DNA from: JBHIBD01 sp046758865
GTDB lineage: Bacteria > Planctomycetota > Brocadiia > Brocadiales > Bathyanammoxibiaceae
DNA: 64,000 nucleotides
Direction: 5' to 3'
Assembly (NCBI GenBank): GCA_046758865.1
Contig: JBHIBD010000001.1
Location: forward strand, 1-64,000
The position numbers and the translations under genes were made by a program. Positions within the stretch are counted from its first letter, which is position 1, and every line of letters starts with the position of its first letter. Below the pieces are notes generated by a model. It was not told the origin of the DNA and did no database searches. It saw nothing but the letters and a program-made list of their open reading frames with translations. Of this stretch, positions 41,879-50,290 are shown one piece after another.

Positions 41879-42968
41879 TTCTCATCAGATGGAGTAACTT
41901 CTGCTTATAAATATCAAAAGTAAACTCACTTACTAACCTCTTATGCCCTTCTTCACTCATCCTTTTTCTGGTAGTCTCATCTCCAAGAAGGCTTACTATC
42001 GCATTACCAATTGCTTCCACATTACCATACTCCACCAATACCCCTGTCTCTCCATCTTTTACCACTTCAGGTATTCCCCCTGCCCTGGCTCCTATACATG
42101 GTTTTTTAAACCACATAGCCTCTAAAAGGACATAGCCAAATCCTTCCTTTTTGCTGGGAAGTAAAAATACTTCACAAGCCTTGTAATAGCGTGGAAGTTC
42201 TTCATTGGAAACATACCCAGTAAATATTACGTGGTTACTTACTCCCATCACTCTGCACAGAGATTTTAGCCACTTTACATCATCCCCTTTACCGACGATC
42301 ACGTAATAAACATCAGGTAAAATTGGAAGAATCTTAGGCATAGCCATGATAACATGGGCAATCCCTTTATATCTTTCAGAGGGGTCAAGTCGAGATACTG
42401 TAAGAAGGATTCTACCTTTTGGGAAGGAAGGATTTATTGTTGGAGCCCCCCTATTGTCAGCAAAAGATGGGTCCAGGCAATTTGGTAAAATATGAATTTT
42501 ATCTTTTGTTACACCATTTACGTCCGCCAATCTCTTGGCTGTGAATCGGCTTACAGAGAAAATAAAATCGGCATTACAAACCGATACCCGCTTAGCAAAT
42601 GGAAGCGCCTCCCATGCTTCTATCCCGTGTACTATAATTCCATATTTCAGTGCCGGTCTGAATATCTTATAAAGAAGCCCAAGAGGGGCCAGGCTTACAT
42701 GGCCCAAAATAACTACATCTGCCTTAATACTTCTCAAGAGGCTTAGTAACACCATTTTAAACTTACTTCTTGCCATCCCTCGAAACGAGATGTCTTTAAA
42801 AAAACGTTGTTGACCTCTTGGTTTTGCAGAATCGTTTAGAGATATAGCCTCTACTCTCATTCCATCTTCATGGTTAAGCTCTGATAAGGCCTTTAAAAAG
42901 ACCCTATTCCAGAGTTGTATACCACCTGTTGACTCAAAGACCTCAGGAGCAATAACTAGGAGCCGCAT
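41865..42968 (-). CDS. Glycosyltransferase, GT4
   Basis: A 367-aa GT-B enzyme with the acceptor loop APEVFESTGGIQLWNRVFLK, RILLTVSRLDPSERYKGIAH, YVIVGKGDDVKWLKSL and the donor motif PSKKEGFGYVLLEAMWFKKP. It is the first gene of the intact minus-strand series, immediately followed upstream by gene remnants, so its promoter is not obvious. Confidence 0.9.
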   Translation of the reverse strand: MRLLVIAPEVFESTGGIQLWNRVFLKALSELNHEDGMRVEAISLNDSAKPRGQQRFFKDISFRGMARSKFKMVLLSLLRSIKADVVILGHVSLAPLGLLYKIFRPALKYGIIVHGIEAWEALPFAKRVSVCNADFIFSVSRFTAKRLADVNGVTKDKIHILPNCLDPSFADNRGAPTINPSFPKGRILLTVSRLDPSERYKGIAHVIMAMPKILPILPDVYYVIVGKGDDVKWLKSLCRVMGVSNHVIFTGYVSNEELPRYYKACEVFLLPSKKEGFGYVLLEAMWFKKPCIGARAGGIPEVVKDGETGVLVEYGNVEAIGNAIVSLLGDETTRKRMSEEGHKRLVSEFTFDIYKQKLLHLMRNVRG

Positions 42969-42969
42969 G

Positions 42970-43022
42970 TTAAATACGAACCGTCCTGACCAGTGATTCC
43001 CGCAATTAGAGCCTTCTTCAAT
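42970..43022 (-). pseudogene. 5' remnant of a gmd gene
   Basis: Minus-strand translation gives KKALIAGITGQDGSYL, the NADP-binding start of GDP-mannose 4,6-dehydratase, then it runs into the glycosyltransferase start region. Its codons differ from those of the intact gmd at 38.8 kb, so it is a separate copy, not a fresh duplicate. About 17 codons remain. Confidence 0.7.
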
Positions 43023-43199
43023 TCAAAGATCTTCCTAGCACTGTTAGGGCCCAGGGCTTGGGCCAATTAGCCCCCTGCTTAAGGGAATCTGCCAAGAACC
43101 GTCTTACAAAATGACGCTTGAAGATAGAAGAACCAAAAAGAGATTCCTCTATAAACCTCTTAGTTCCCCTTTTAGCCACAGGTCAAAAGGGAGTGTAAG
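43023..43199 (-). pseudogene. C-terminal remnant of asparagine synthetase-like gene
   Basis: With one frameshift the minus strand reads LTLPFDLWLKGELRG then FIEESLFGSSIFKRHFVRRF and LADSLKQGANWPKPWALTVL. This follows the C-terminus of asparagine synthetase (glutamine-hydrolysing), where LPFDxWLRG...L...F....V..LL..HL.GxxN...WALLxL is conserved. About 58 codons remain. AsnB-like genes are frequent in polysaccharide loci. Confidence 0.65.
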
Positions 43200-43420
43200 G
43201 GTCATCTGAAAGATTACGCAAAGAAGTATCTTTAAAGGCATCTTCTAACTGATAACAACGCTTTTTAGAGAAACCCATTGAGGATACTACTAGATAGTGT
43301 TCCTGCCCAAGGGAAGTAATCATCTTATAAATCGTCTTGGGTGGAGGTATGGAGCTGCAAAGTAGGTAAAGTACTACGGCCTGAAGGTCTTGGTTCCTAA
43401 GGCTAGTGAAACACAAATTC
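43200..43420 (-). pseudogene. Possible decayed copy of the DcrB-like neighbour
   Basis: The minus frame (FTSLRNQDLQAVVLYLLCSS, then YKMITSLGQEHYLVVSSMGF, ending near SLRNLSDDP) loosely parallels the last 60 residues of the intact exported protein upstream (FIQLLTVVKDKAYSFTGVTQ...MFQSWRL) in length and hydrophobic pattern. It has no own signal peptide and runs into the asparagine synthetase remnant. Weak evidence. Confidence 0.3.
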
Positions 43421-43984
43421 TTACCCTCTAAGCCTCCAGCTCTGAAACATCTTCCTGAAGTCGCCAAGGTAGCCCTTAAAATCTTGCTGTTGTGTAACCC
43501 CTGTAAAGGAGTAGGCCTTATCTTTGACTACCGTAAGGAGCTGGATGAACTGGAGGGTATAATCTCCATCCGTGTAGGCATATATCAGCTCCTGCCATTC
43601 CGCACCGGCCTGGCTGACCCATCTTTCCAGGAAGAATTTTGTATCTGGATACCTTGACCTTATCTGATTTTTTAGCTCCTCTGTGAGGTCTCCCAGGTCC
43701 TTTTCTGTATCAGAGACAAGGGCTATAAGGGTGGCCTGGAACCCGGAAGGAGGGGTATTTGTGAAGACTACAAGGTCTTCTGCCTCCTGGGGGCTGATTT
43801 CCCAGCCCCCGAGGAGGGTAAATCTGAAATACTTACCCCTGTACTCCTTTTCCTGTTTTTCTCCCTGTTGGGTCCCAGACAGATTAAATTTGAAGTACTC
43901 ACTTCTGTATTTCTCTTGGTATTCCTGTGAAAAGGCCTGGACAGGAACAAGGAATAAAACAAAGAGGAAGATGAGTTTCTTCAT
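43421..43984 (-). CDS. Exported DcrB/PsbP-like protein
   Basis: A 187-aa protein with signal peptide MKKLIFLFVLFLVPVQAFSQ. Two short internal repeats follow (YRSEYFKFNLSG and YRGKYFRFTLLGG). The body GWEISPQEAEDLVVFTNTPP...FFLERWVSQAGAEWQELIYA...AYSFTGVTQQ has the alternating pattern of DcrB/PsbP-like small envelope proteins (a PsbP-type alpha-beta sandwich). No enzymatic motif. It lies downstream of a CarboxypepD_reg-type protein, with both under the promoter region at 44.6 kb. Confidence 0.6.
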   Translation of the reverse strand: MKKLIFLFVLFLVPVQAFSQEYQEKYRSEYFKFNLSGTQQGEKQEKEYRGKYFRFTLLGGWEISPQEAEDLVVFTNTPPSGFQATLIALVSDTEKDLGDLTEELKNQIRSRYPDTKFFLERWVSQAGAEWQELIYAYTDGDYTLQFIQLLTVVKDKAYSFTGVTQQQDFKGYLGDFRKMFQSWRLRG

Positions 43985-44023
43985 AGCTGTTTTTAAAAGC
44001 CGATAGGGATATAGTTTTATGGG

Positions 44024-44515
44024 TTATGGAGATGCGACCCTATCCTTGCCGCCGCCTCCGATGGCCCCGGTAGCAGCCGCAGCCCCTAACCCTACACCAG
44101 CAGCCGCAAGCACCCCAACTACTACATACACCCATTGACCAGGATGAGGTGACAAGAAGCCCTTGGTCTTACTCAGCTTTAGGCTCGTCTGCTTGCCTGT
44201 GGGGCTTAGCTGTACGTACTCACTGGCCTTATCCAAGCCATGAGCGGCCTGAATTCTGTAGGTCTTTCCAGCCTCAAGGCCCTTGAACTGGAAGCTCCCG
44301 TCTGGCCTAGTAGTTGTAGAGGCCGCCACTACATCAGTAGCTACATCCACTGCCTCCACCTTTATTCCCCGCAGGGGCTTACCATCAATGCCCACCACAG
44401 TCCCGGTAATCTCTCCAGTGGTCTGGGCAAACAGGCTACTCGTTTGCCCTGCTACAGGAAACACAGCTGCTAACAGGACCAGACACCACACCAATACCTT
44501 TTTTGGTTTGAACAT
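44024..44515 (-). CDS. Exported protein with CarboxypepD_reg-like domain
   Basis: A 163-aa protein. It has a signal peptide (about 1-31), then a beta-sandwich typical of carboxypeptidase regulatory-like domains: GEITGTVVGIDGKPLRGIKV, then TRPDGSFQFKGLEAGKTYRI. A hydrophobic Gly/Ala-rich helix near the end (YVVVGVLAAAGVGLGAAAAT) probably anchors it. Shine-Dalgarno AAAGGAG precedes the ATG. It starts the divergent minus-strand unit opposite wza, so it may be an envelope factor for the polysaccharide. Confidence 0.75.
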   Translation of the reverse strand: MFKPKKVLVWCLVLLAAVFPVAGQTSSLFAQTTGEITGTVVGIDGKPLRGIKVEAVDVATDVVAASTTTRPDGSFQFKGLEAGKTYRIQAAHGLDKASEYVQLSPTGKQTSLKLSKTKGFLSPHPGQWVYVVVGVLAAAGVGLGAAAATGAIGGGGKDRVASP

Positions 44516-44558
44516 TTTGTGATTTCTCCTTTAGTTTGGATTTCCATTTTTTATGTGT

Positions 44559-44650
44559 TTATAGCGCCAAAGTTTACAGAAAAGAGAAAGAATGTCAAGA
44601 AAAAACTTGACATTACTACAAAAAAGGTTTATTTTCGGGAAGATATTGTA
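44559..44650. repeat. Promoter-cassette repeat, copy 1
   Basis: First of two about 92-bp imperfect direct repeats with a fixed 109-bp period. It shares CCAAAGTTTACA, TGTCAAG-N6-CTTGAC and AGGTTTATTTT with copy 2 and has no indels in the aligned core. Confidence 0.8.
44571..44635. promoter_or_regulatory. Bidirectional promoter, copy 1
   Basis: The palindrome TGTCAAG-AAAAAA-CTTGACA (44593-44612) gives a -35 TTGACA for each strand. Plus: TTGACA 44607-44612, 17-bp spacer, TATTTT 44630-44635. Minus: TTGACA 44593-44598, 16-bp spacer, TAAACT 44571-44576. The minus promoter would start 44024-44515 (start codon at 44515) and the plus promoter points at the export operon. Confidence 0.6.
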
Positions 44651-44667
44651 GTTCTATTTTTGTGCTC

Positions 44668-44759
44668 TTATAACACCAAAGTTTACATGAAGAAGAAATA
44701 TTGTCAAGAAAAAACTTGATTCTACCAGAGAGAAGGTTTATTTTTGAGAAGATGTTAGG
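44668..44759. repeat. Promoter-cassette repeat, copy 2
   Basis: Second copy of the 109-bp-period repeat, adjacent to the Wza start. The palindrome is intact except for its last bases (CTTGATT instead of CTTGACA). Confidence 0.8.
44680..44744. promoter_or_regulatory. Bidirectional promoter, copy 2
   Basis: Plus: TTGATT 44716-44721, 17-bp spacer, TATTTT 44739-44744. The predicted transcription start is about 18 nt before the wza ATG. Minus: TTGACA 44702-44707, 16-bp spacer, TAAACT 44680-44685. The spacing is the same as in copy 1. The near-palindrome over the -35 region could also be an operator. Confidence 0.6.
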
Positions 44760-44768
44760 TAGCTCAAG

Positions 44769-45866
44769 ATGTTTCTAAGAAACGGTGTTCTTACAACTCT
44801 CATAATAGTTATCTTGGCCTCAGGCTGCGTAGAGGAGTCAAAGAAGCTGTCTCCCCCCAAGGCCCTGAATAACCCCTCTAAAAATCTTTCTACCCATCCA
44901 CAATGGAGATATCTGTCTTCTCAATACATGGACAGTAATTACACTATCGGCCCGGAGGATCTCCTAAACATAACAGTCTTCGGGGCGGAGGAGTTTAACC
45001 GGGAGGTGAGGGTAAACCATAAGGGCAGCTTTACCTTCCCCCTAATAGGTTCCGTCTATGCCGAAGGCCGCACTGTGGAACAACTGGAGCAGGCCCTAGC
45101 CAGCATGCTCTCTGAGAAATACCTCAAGGACCCCCAGGTGAGCGTCTTTGTGGAGCAGTACAAGAGTAAGAAGGTGGCCATAGTAGGCCATGTGGTAAAT
45201 CCACAGATAGTAAAGCTAACAAGGAACAGGAGCACCCTCTTTGAAGTACTGGGCATGGTGGGGGGACTAGGGGAAAAGGCGGGTAAGGTAATATATGTCA
45301 TCAGGCCCGCAGAGGTGGTCATGTCCACCTTGAGGGAGGCCAGGGCTGGTCAGGACCTCGGTCAAGCGTTTCTTAACGGAGGACAGGATGAAGAAATAAT
45401 AGCCAGAATCAGAGATGAGGTTATACCAATAAACGTAGTTGAGCTTATGGAATATAGAAATCCCATGAGCAATATGGAGATAATGCCTGGCGATATAATA
45501 AGCGTGCCCCAAGGGGAATATTTCTTTATCCTGGGGGAGGTGAATAAGCCTGGGGCCTACGCCACGAGGGAGGGGCTCACTGCCTTGCAGGCAATCTCCT
45601 TCGGGGGCAAATTCTCCCCCATTGCCAAGTACAAAGATGTGAGGCTCCTGCGGAGACAACCTGCCGGAGAGGTTCAAATAGCCTCTCTTAATATAAAGAA
45701 GATAGCAAAAGGGGAGGAGGAGGACATCCTTATTGAGCCTGGGGACGTCCTGCTGGTAGGCAAAAGCACCCTTAAGACAGTTGCATTGCAGGCCGCACAG
45801 GTAGCAAACGTGGCCCTGAACGCCTTCACCAACGCCTATGCCTGGGATTTTATAACAAAGGATTAA
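44769..45866 (+). CDS. wza: Wza-type polysaccharide export lipoprotein
   Basis: A 365-aa outer-membrane export protein. The signal ends in a lipobox LASGC (Cys20). The Poly_export domain is recognised by YTIGPEDLLNITVFGAEEF and GSFTFPLIGSVYAEGRTVEQ. Two SLBB domains follow (KKVAIVGHVVNPQIVKL, YFFILGEVNKPGAYATREGL). It forms the outer-membrane channel for the polymer in Wza-Wzc systems. It is the first gene after the duplicated promoter and has the C-terminal amphipathic segment (VALQAAQVANVALNAFTNAY). Confidence 0.93.
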   Translation: MFLRNGVLTTLIIVILASGCVEESKKLSPPKALNNPSKNLSTHPQWRYLSSQYMDSNYTIGPEDLLNITVFGAEEFNREVRVNHKGSFTFPLIGSVYAEGRTVEQLEQALASMLSEKYLKDPQVSVFVEQYKSKKVAIVGHVVNPQIVKLTRNRSTLFEVLGMVGGLGEKAGKVIYVIRPAEVVMSTLREARAGQDLGQAFLNGGQDEEIIARIRDEVIPINVVELMEYRNPMSNMEIMPGDIISVPQGEYFFILGEVNKPGAYATREGLTALQAISFGGKFSPIAKYKDVRLLRRQPAGEVQIASLNIKKIAKGEEEDILIEPGDVLLVGKSTLKTVALQAAQVANVALNAFTNAYAWDFITKD

Positions 45867-45888
45867 GGGTGGAGTGGAGATTGGCTGT

Positions 45889-46011
45889 ATGAAGTTGAGA
45901 GTGATCTACAATATGTCTGAAATGATCATAGAAAGTGAACAACAGAAGGTTATCGTCACATACACCGATGAACCGATGAAAGGAGGAAAGAAAGGCTCGC
46001 CAGAACTGTAA
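45889..46011 (+). CDS. Possible 40-aa small protein
   Basis: The frame starts MKLRVIYNMSEMIIESEQQK and ends GSPEL. It lies in the 275-bp gap between wza and the GumC-like gene. The start is not preceded by a strong ribosome site (GGAGATTGGCTGT). The first six residues resemble small DUF2283-type proteins, but the rest does not. It may be real or debris. A small hairpin (TTGCC-GGA-GGCAA, near 46071) lies between it and the next gene. Confidence 0.3.
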   Translation: MKLRVIYNMSEMIIESEQQKVIVTYTDEPMKGGKKGSPEL

Positions 46012-46141
46012 CCGTTAAGATATGAATACAGTGGGTATTGTTGGACCACAGCCAAGATTTGATGCCTGATTGCCGGAGGCAAGCCTTATCATCTAAACTA
46101 GAGTCCCCAATATATCCTTACTAAGCAGTGACTCTTTTCTT

Positions 46142-47629
46142 ATGGAATCCCAAGAGAAGTCCAAAGAAGGTTATTACCCAATAGCTCCACCCCCTCCTGC
46201 GGAAGAGGAGGAGATGCACCTGCTCGACTACTTGCGGGTGGTCCTTAGGAGGCTATGGATACTGGTCACCTTCTTCTGCGTCACGGTGGTTACCGCTACC
46301 ATTTACACCTTCCTCCAGACCCCCATCTACCAGGCAGTCTGCACCATCAGCATCTTTAGGGAGGAGCCGAAGATACTCACCAAGAAAATTGAAAAGATAC
46401 TGCCCTTCAGGGCCTGGGGCCAGGAGGATTTAATAAGGACCGAGTGCGCGGTAATCAAGAGCCGGGCTGTAGCCACTAGAGTCATCAAGAGACTAAACCT
46501 CGACCTCCATCCGGAATTCGCTGAAGGGACCCCAAGCATACCCGGTAGAGAAATCAACCCCCCTAAGGAGGGTTCCTCTCCATACCATCCCCTGGCAATG
46601 GCCATCCTGGGTAGATTAGAGGTAGACCCTACCCGCCTGAGCCAAATTGTTAAGATAAAATTCCAGAGCAAGTACCCCCGGCTTTCGGCCCAGGTTGCTA
46701 ACGCCTTTGCTGAGGAGTACATCCAGCAAGACCTGGAAAAGCAGGCGTTCCTCTCCGGAGATGTCTCCGTAGACCTCTCTCTGCAGCTAGTGGAATACAA
46801 AGACAAGCTGGAGAAATCTGAAAAAAAGCTCTACGCCTACGCCAAGGAGCATAATGTCGTGGACCTGGGGGAAAAGGAGAACCTTTTCACGAGGAAGATA
46901 ATCGCGATGGACAACCAGCTTAGCAAGGCAGTGGCCGACCGCATAAAGGCAGAGAGCCGCTACCTCCAGTCCCAGCGGGGCAATCCAGGCTTTCTGCCTG
47001 AGGCCCTCGAATCATCGGTCATAAGCAATCTTGAGCTCCGGTATGCCGAGGCCAACTCAGAGTATCTGCGGGAACTTGAGAGGGTGAAGCCCCAACACCC
47101 CGAGGCCATCCAGCTCAAGGCCAAGCTGGAGACCATAAACAAGGCCCTGAGGAACGAGACGCAGAAGATTTCGGCCAGCATAAGGGACGAATATCAGGAG
47201 GCGGTGGAGAGGGAGAAAAATTTCAGGGAACAACTGAATGACCTCTTCACCCAGAAGCAGGCCCTGGAAGGTAAGCTGGTGGAGTACAGGATGCTCAAAA
47301 GGGATGTCGACACCAACGCCCAGCTTTATAACCACTTACTCAAGAGGATGAAGGAGACTGCACTTTCTTCTGAGGTAACTTCTGGGACAAGGACTGCCAA
47401 CATTCAGATTTTAGAGAAGGCAGAGGTACCCAAGACACCCTACAGGCCCAGGAAGAAGCTGAATATCCTTCTCAGCGTGATAGTGGGCCTGACCATGGGC
47501 ACCGGATTATGTTTCTTTATTGAGTATCTGGACAAGAGCGTCAAAACCCAGGAAGATATTGAGAGGCGCATAGGCCTGGTCTGCCTGGGCGCTATACCCA
47601 ACATCAAACATGCCCCCAGTAAGAGATAA
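46142..47629 (+). CDS. GumC/Wzz-type chain-length and export protein
   Basis: A 495-aa inner-membrane protein of the polysaccharide co-polymerase family. The N-terminal Wzz domain (LLDYLRVVLRRLWILVTFFC with the first membrane helix about 33-55), a long coiled-coil periplasmic part (about 190-400) with GNVR-like features, and the second membrane helix about 439-460 after a Pro-rich stretch (KTPYRPRKK). It lacks the kinase domain of Wzc, which is the separate gene downstream. Works with the Wza channel. Confidence 0.9.
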   Translation: MESQEKSKEGYYPIAPPPPAEEEEMHLLDYLRVVLRRLWILVTFFCVTVVTATIYTFLQTPIYQAVCTISIFREEPKILTKKIEKILPFRAWGQEDLIRTECAVIKSRAVATRVIKRLNLDLHPEFAEGTPSIPGREINPPKEGSSPYHPLAMAILGRLEVDPTRLSQIVKIKFQSKYPRLSAQVANAFAEEYIQQDLEKQAFLSGDVSVDLSLQLVEYKDKLEKSEKKLYAYAKEHNVVDLGEKENLFTRKIIAMDNQLSKAVADRIKAESRYLQSQRGNPGFLPEALESSVISNLELRYAEANSEYLRELERVKPQHPEAIQLKAKLETINKALRNETQKISASIRDEYQEAVEREKNFREQLNDLFTQKQALEGKLVEYRMLKRDVDTNAQLYNHLLKRMKETALSSEVTSGTRTANIQILEKAEVPKTPYRPRKKLNILLSVIVGLTMGTGLCFFIEYLDKSVKTQEDIERRIGLVCLGAIPNIKHAPSKR

Positions 47630-48389
47630 TACTAATCCCTACTTAATTGCCCAGCAAATGCCTAATTCGTTGGTGGCAGAATCCTTCCGTTCTATCCGCA
47701 CCCATCTCCTTTTTTCTTCCCCAGACGTCCAGCTCCGTACCCTCATTATAACCGCCGCCCGCGCCGAAGAGGGGAAGACCTTCACCACCCTAAACCTGGG
47801 GACAGCGATCGCCCAGGCGGGAAAGAGTGTGCTCCTGGTAGAGGCAGATATGCGACGACCTAGTTTCTCAAAGCTCTTTTCCCTGGGGACGCCCGGGAAG
47901 ACCTTTGGGCTCTCAAGCCTTGTAATGAAGAGGTGCCGGCCAGAGGAGGTGATAATAAAAATGCCTAAGAACGACCATATGGCCGTACTACCCTGCGGAC
48001 CCAAGCCACCTAACCCCTCGGAGCTCCTAAGCTCAAAGAGCATGGATGCAGTGATAGCTGAACTGAGGGAGAGGTTTGATATAGTATTGATGGATTGCCC
48101 TCCTGTGCTCGGCCTGGCCGATGCAAGGGTTCTCTCTACTAAGGTAGATGGTTGTTTGGTAGTTATTAGACACCACAAGACCTCCCTGAAGGACGTTACC
48201 AAGACAAAGGAGTCCATCCAGGCGATAGGGGGACGCATAGTGGGGGCCATATTAAACCGCGTAAAACCAGAGCCCTTTGGCTACTATTACGGCGGCTACC
48301 CCTACTATAGCTACCATCATGATGAGGCAAAGGAAGGAAAGAAAAAGGGGGTTAAGAAACGGTTCTGGCGGAAAAAGACGAAGTCATGA
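47610..48389 (+). CDS. Bacterial tyrosine kinase (CpsD/Wzc-kinase type)
   Basis: A 259-aa BY-kinase that regulates polysaccharide export. Walker A EEGKTFTTLNLG (Gly55-Lys56-Thr57), Walker A' VEADMRRP and Walker B IVLMDCPP (Asp162) are intact. The C-terminal Tyr cluster YYYGGYPYYSYHH is the autophosphorylation tail. It overlaps the GumC-like gene by 20 bp. The split membrane/kinase layout is like CpsC/CpsD and many deltaproteobacterial systems. Confidence 0.93.
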   Translation: MPPVRDNTNPYLIAQQMPNSLVAESFRSIRTHLLFSSPDVQLRTLIITAARAEEGKTFTTLNLGTAIAQAGKSVLLVEADMRRPSFSKLFSLGTPGKTFGLSSLVMKRCRPEEVIIKMPKNDHMAVLPCGPKPPNPSELLSSKSMDAVIAELRERFDIVLMDCPPVLGLADARVLSTKVDGCLVVIRHHKTSLKDVTKTKESIQAIGGRIVGAILNRVKPEPFGYYYGGYPYYSYHHDEAKEGKKKGVKKRFWRKKTKS

Positions 48390-48720
48390 GGAAATCTACC
48401 ATTAAATTTACCTATGAAGACTACCTGCACCCGCCGGCAGATGGGAGGTATGAGCTCATAGAGGGGGAGCTTTTTACGGTACCTGCACCGGAGACTTACC
48501 ATCAGAAGGTCCTAGGGGATTTAGAATTTATCCTCTGGAGTTATGTGAGAGAAAAGGGTCCAGGTGGGATTTATGTTGCCCCAACTGACGTAGCCCTCTC
48601 TGAGGAGGACGTAGTACAGCCACATATCCTTTTTATCTGCAAGGGCAGGTAAAGAACATCAAGGGTGTTCCCAATCTGGCGGTGGAGAGAGTCTCGATCC
48701 CTTGTAGACTGCAAAGAAGG
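48386..48720 (+). pseudogene. Frameshifted Uma2-like gene
   Basis: MRKSTIKFTYEDYLHPPADG with YELIEGELFTVPAP and HQKVLGDLEFILW matches the start of Uma2 (DUF820) restriction-endonuclease-fold proteins. After VVQPHILFICKGR a stop appears, but a shifted frame continues NIKGVPNLAVERVSIP, the expected next part (usual NVxGAPDLVVEIxSP). The gene is broken and lacks its C-terminal half. It starts by a 4-bp overlap with the kinase stop, so it lies in the operon but is not functional. Confidence 0.7.
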
Positions 48721-48809
48721 GAAAAACGTCTCCCCAGGCCTGAATCTCCTTAGTTCCCTATGGTGGAATTAAAACAGAGCCTGGCCAATCTTTCCGGGCA
48801 GCATAACTC

Positions 48810-50261
48810 ATGAAACAAAAGTTTACGGATTTATGTGAGTACATCATAACAGGGGGTGTCATTTTCCTTGTAATCTTTGCGCCCATATTTTATGGGGGTT
48901 TCCAGGTATGGGCCTACTCAGTGATTGAATTCGTTATTATATTTCTCCTTCTAATATGGGTGGGCAAGCTGGTGGCGGGCTTGCTTAGTAAATCGCGCAG
49001 GGCAAGGTCTGAAGGTACGTCTTTAAATCCCTTGGGCCTGGTAAAGAATCCATTAAACCTCCCGATATGTATCTTTATAGGATTTATGCTCTTTCAAATG
49101 ACGCCCCTTCCAGAAAGGATGCTAAAGAATATATCCCCTAAAACATACGAACTCTACAGGGATTCCTTAATAGAAGGCCCTGCGGCCTATGATAATGGGG
49201 CCTCTGAGGCTCCCAGCCGACCTGCTATATGGAGGCCCCTCAGCCTTTACTCTCATGCTACGAGGACAGAGACCCTAAAGATTTTAAGCTGTATGGGTTT
49301 GTTCCTCCTTATTGTGAATAATTTTAGAAAGGTATGGCAGATAAATCTCTTGGTGATCGCAATCGTTGCCCTGGGCTTCCTGGAGGCGGTCTTTGGGCTG
49401 GTTCAATATCTTGCAGGGGAGTCCCTGTGGATTTTCAGAAACTCGGGAAGGGCCAATGGCACGTACATAAACCCCAACCACTTCTGTGGCTACCTGGAGA
49501 TGGTTGTACCCCTGGGCCTGGGCCTCTGGGCCTATCAAACCTGGGGAGTCAGAGAAGCCCAGGGTACACCTCCACGGTGGAAAGACCCAAAGGGATTATT
49601 ACTGGGTTATAGTATCATGGTCACCTCAGCCGCCCTCATAATGTCGCAGTCCAGGACAGGTATTGGGGCCTTCCTGGCCGTTATTATAGGCTTCGCACTT
49701 TATGCCTCTCTTCGGGGTAGATTGAGGAAATGGAAGATCATCTCCATAGGGGCATGGTCGGGTCTTGCAACACTATTCTTTATATGGATAGGGCTCCAGC
49801 CCGTTATCCAACGTTTCCAGGGGAGTATATTTACAGATGAACGCCCCTTGCTCTGGGCAGATACATGCAGGCTTTTCCTAGACTTTCCTGTTTTTGGGAC
49901 GGGCCTGGCAACCTTTATAAACACCTTTCCCCAATATCAAAGTGTAGAGAAATACTATATTTACGATTATACGCACAATGATTATCTACAGCTCTTGGCG
50001 GAAGGTGGGACAATAGGGTTTTTAATAGTATTAACCGGGGCCGTGCTCTTCCTCCAAAAGACCCTCCGGGATTGGCTCCACAGCACTGGTCCTCTAGCCA
50101 GGTGGATAGGACTGGGGAGCCTGCTGGGCATACTTGCCCTCTTGTTACACAGTATTGCAGATTTTAATATGCATATCCCTTCAAATGCCATGTTATTCGC
50201 AACTTTACTGGCCATAGCATGGACAAGTGTACATCTCCCACACGAAGGAGTTGCAGACTGA
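48810..50261 (+). CDS. O-antigen ligase/polymerase (Wzy_C)
   Basis: A 483-aa membrane protein with about 11-12 hydrophobic segments. The core YINPNHFCGYLEMVVPLGLG and MSQSRTGIGAFLAVIIGFAL are the signature of the Wzy_C/O-antigen ligase-like family. The final loop HNDYLQLLAEGGTIGFLIVL is also characteristic. Either ligase (WaaL-like) or polymerase activity is possible, and family membership does not decide it. Another Wzy-like gene is at 28.4 kb. Confidence 0.88.
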   Translation: MKQKFTDLCEYIITGGVIFLVIFAPIFYGGFQVWAYSVIEFVIIFLLLIWVGKLVAGLLSKSRRARSEGTSLNPLGLVKNPLNLPICIFIGFMLFQMTPLPERMLKNISPKTYELYRDSLIEGPAAYDNGASEAPSRPAIWRPLSLYSHATRTETLKILSCMGLFLLIVNNFRKVWQINLLVIAIVALGFLEAVFGLVQYLAGESLWIFRNSGRANGTYINPNHFCGYLEMVVPLGLGLWAYQTWGVREAQGTPPRWKDPKGLLLGYSIMVTSAALIMSQSRTGIGAFLAVIIGFALYASLRGRLRKWKIISIGAWSGLATLFFIWIGLQPVIQRFQGSIFTDERPLLWADTCRLFLDFPVFGTGLATFINTFPQYQSVEKYYIYDYTHNDYLQLLAEGGTIGFLIVLTGAVLFLQKTLRDWLHSTGPLARWIGLGSLLGILALLLHSIADFNMHIPSNAMLFATLLAIAWTSVHLPHEGVAD

Positions 50262-50290
50262 AGCAACCTTAAGAGGACGAAGTTTATGAT

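Noticed and set aside
43183..43467. A separate functional 94-aa gene
   Set aside because: It begins inside the signal-bearing DcrB-like gene, lacks its own start context, and its end merges with the asparagine synthetase remnant. Read as debris instead.
44559..44759. CRISPR-like or IS terminal repeats
   Set aside because: Only two units of about 92 bp, no spacers or transposase, and the repeated parts are promoter elements.
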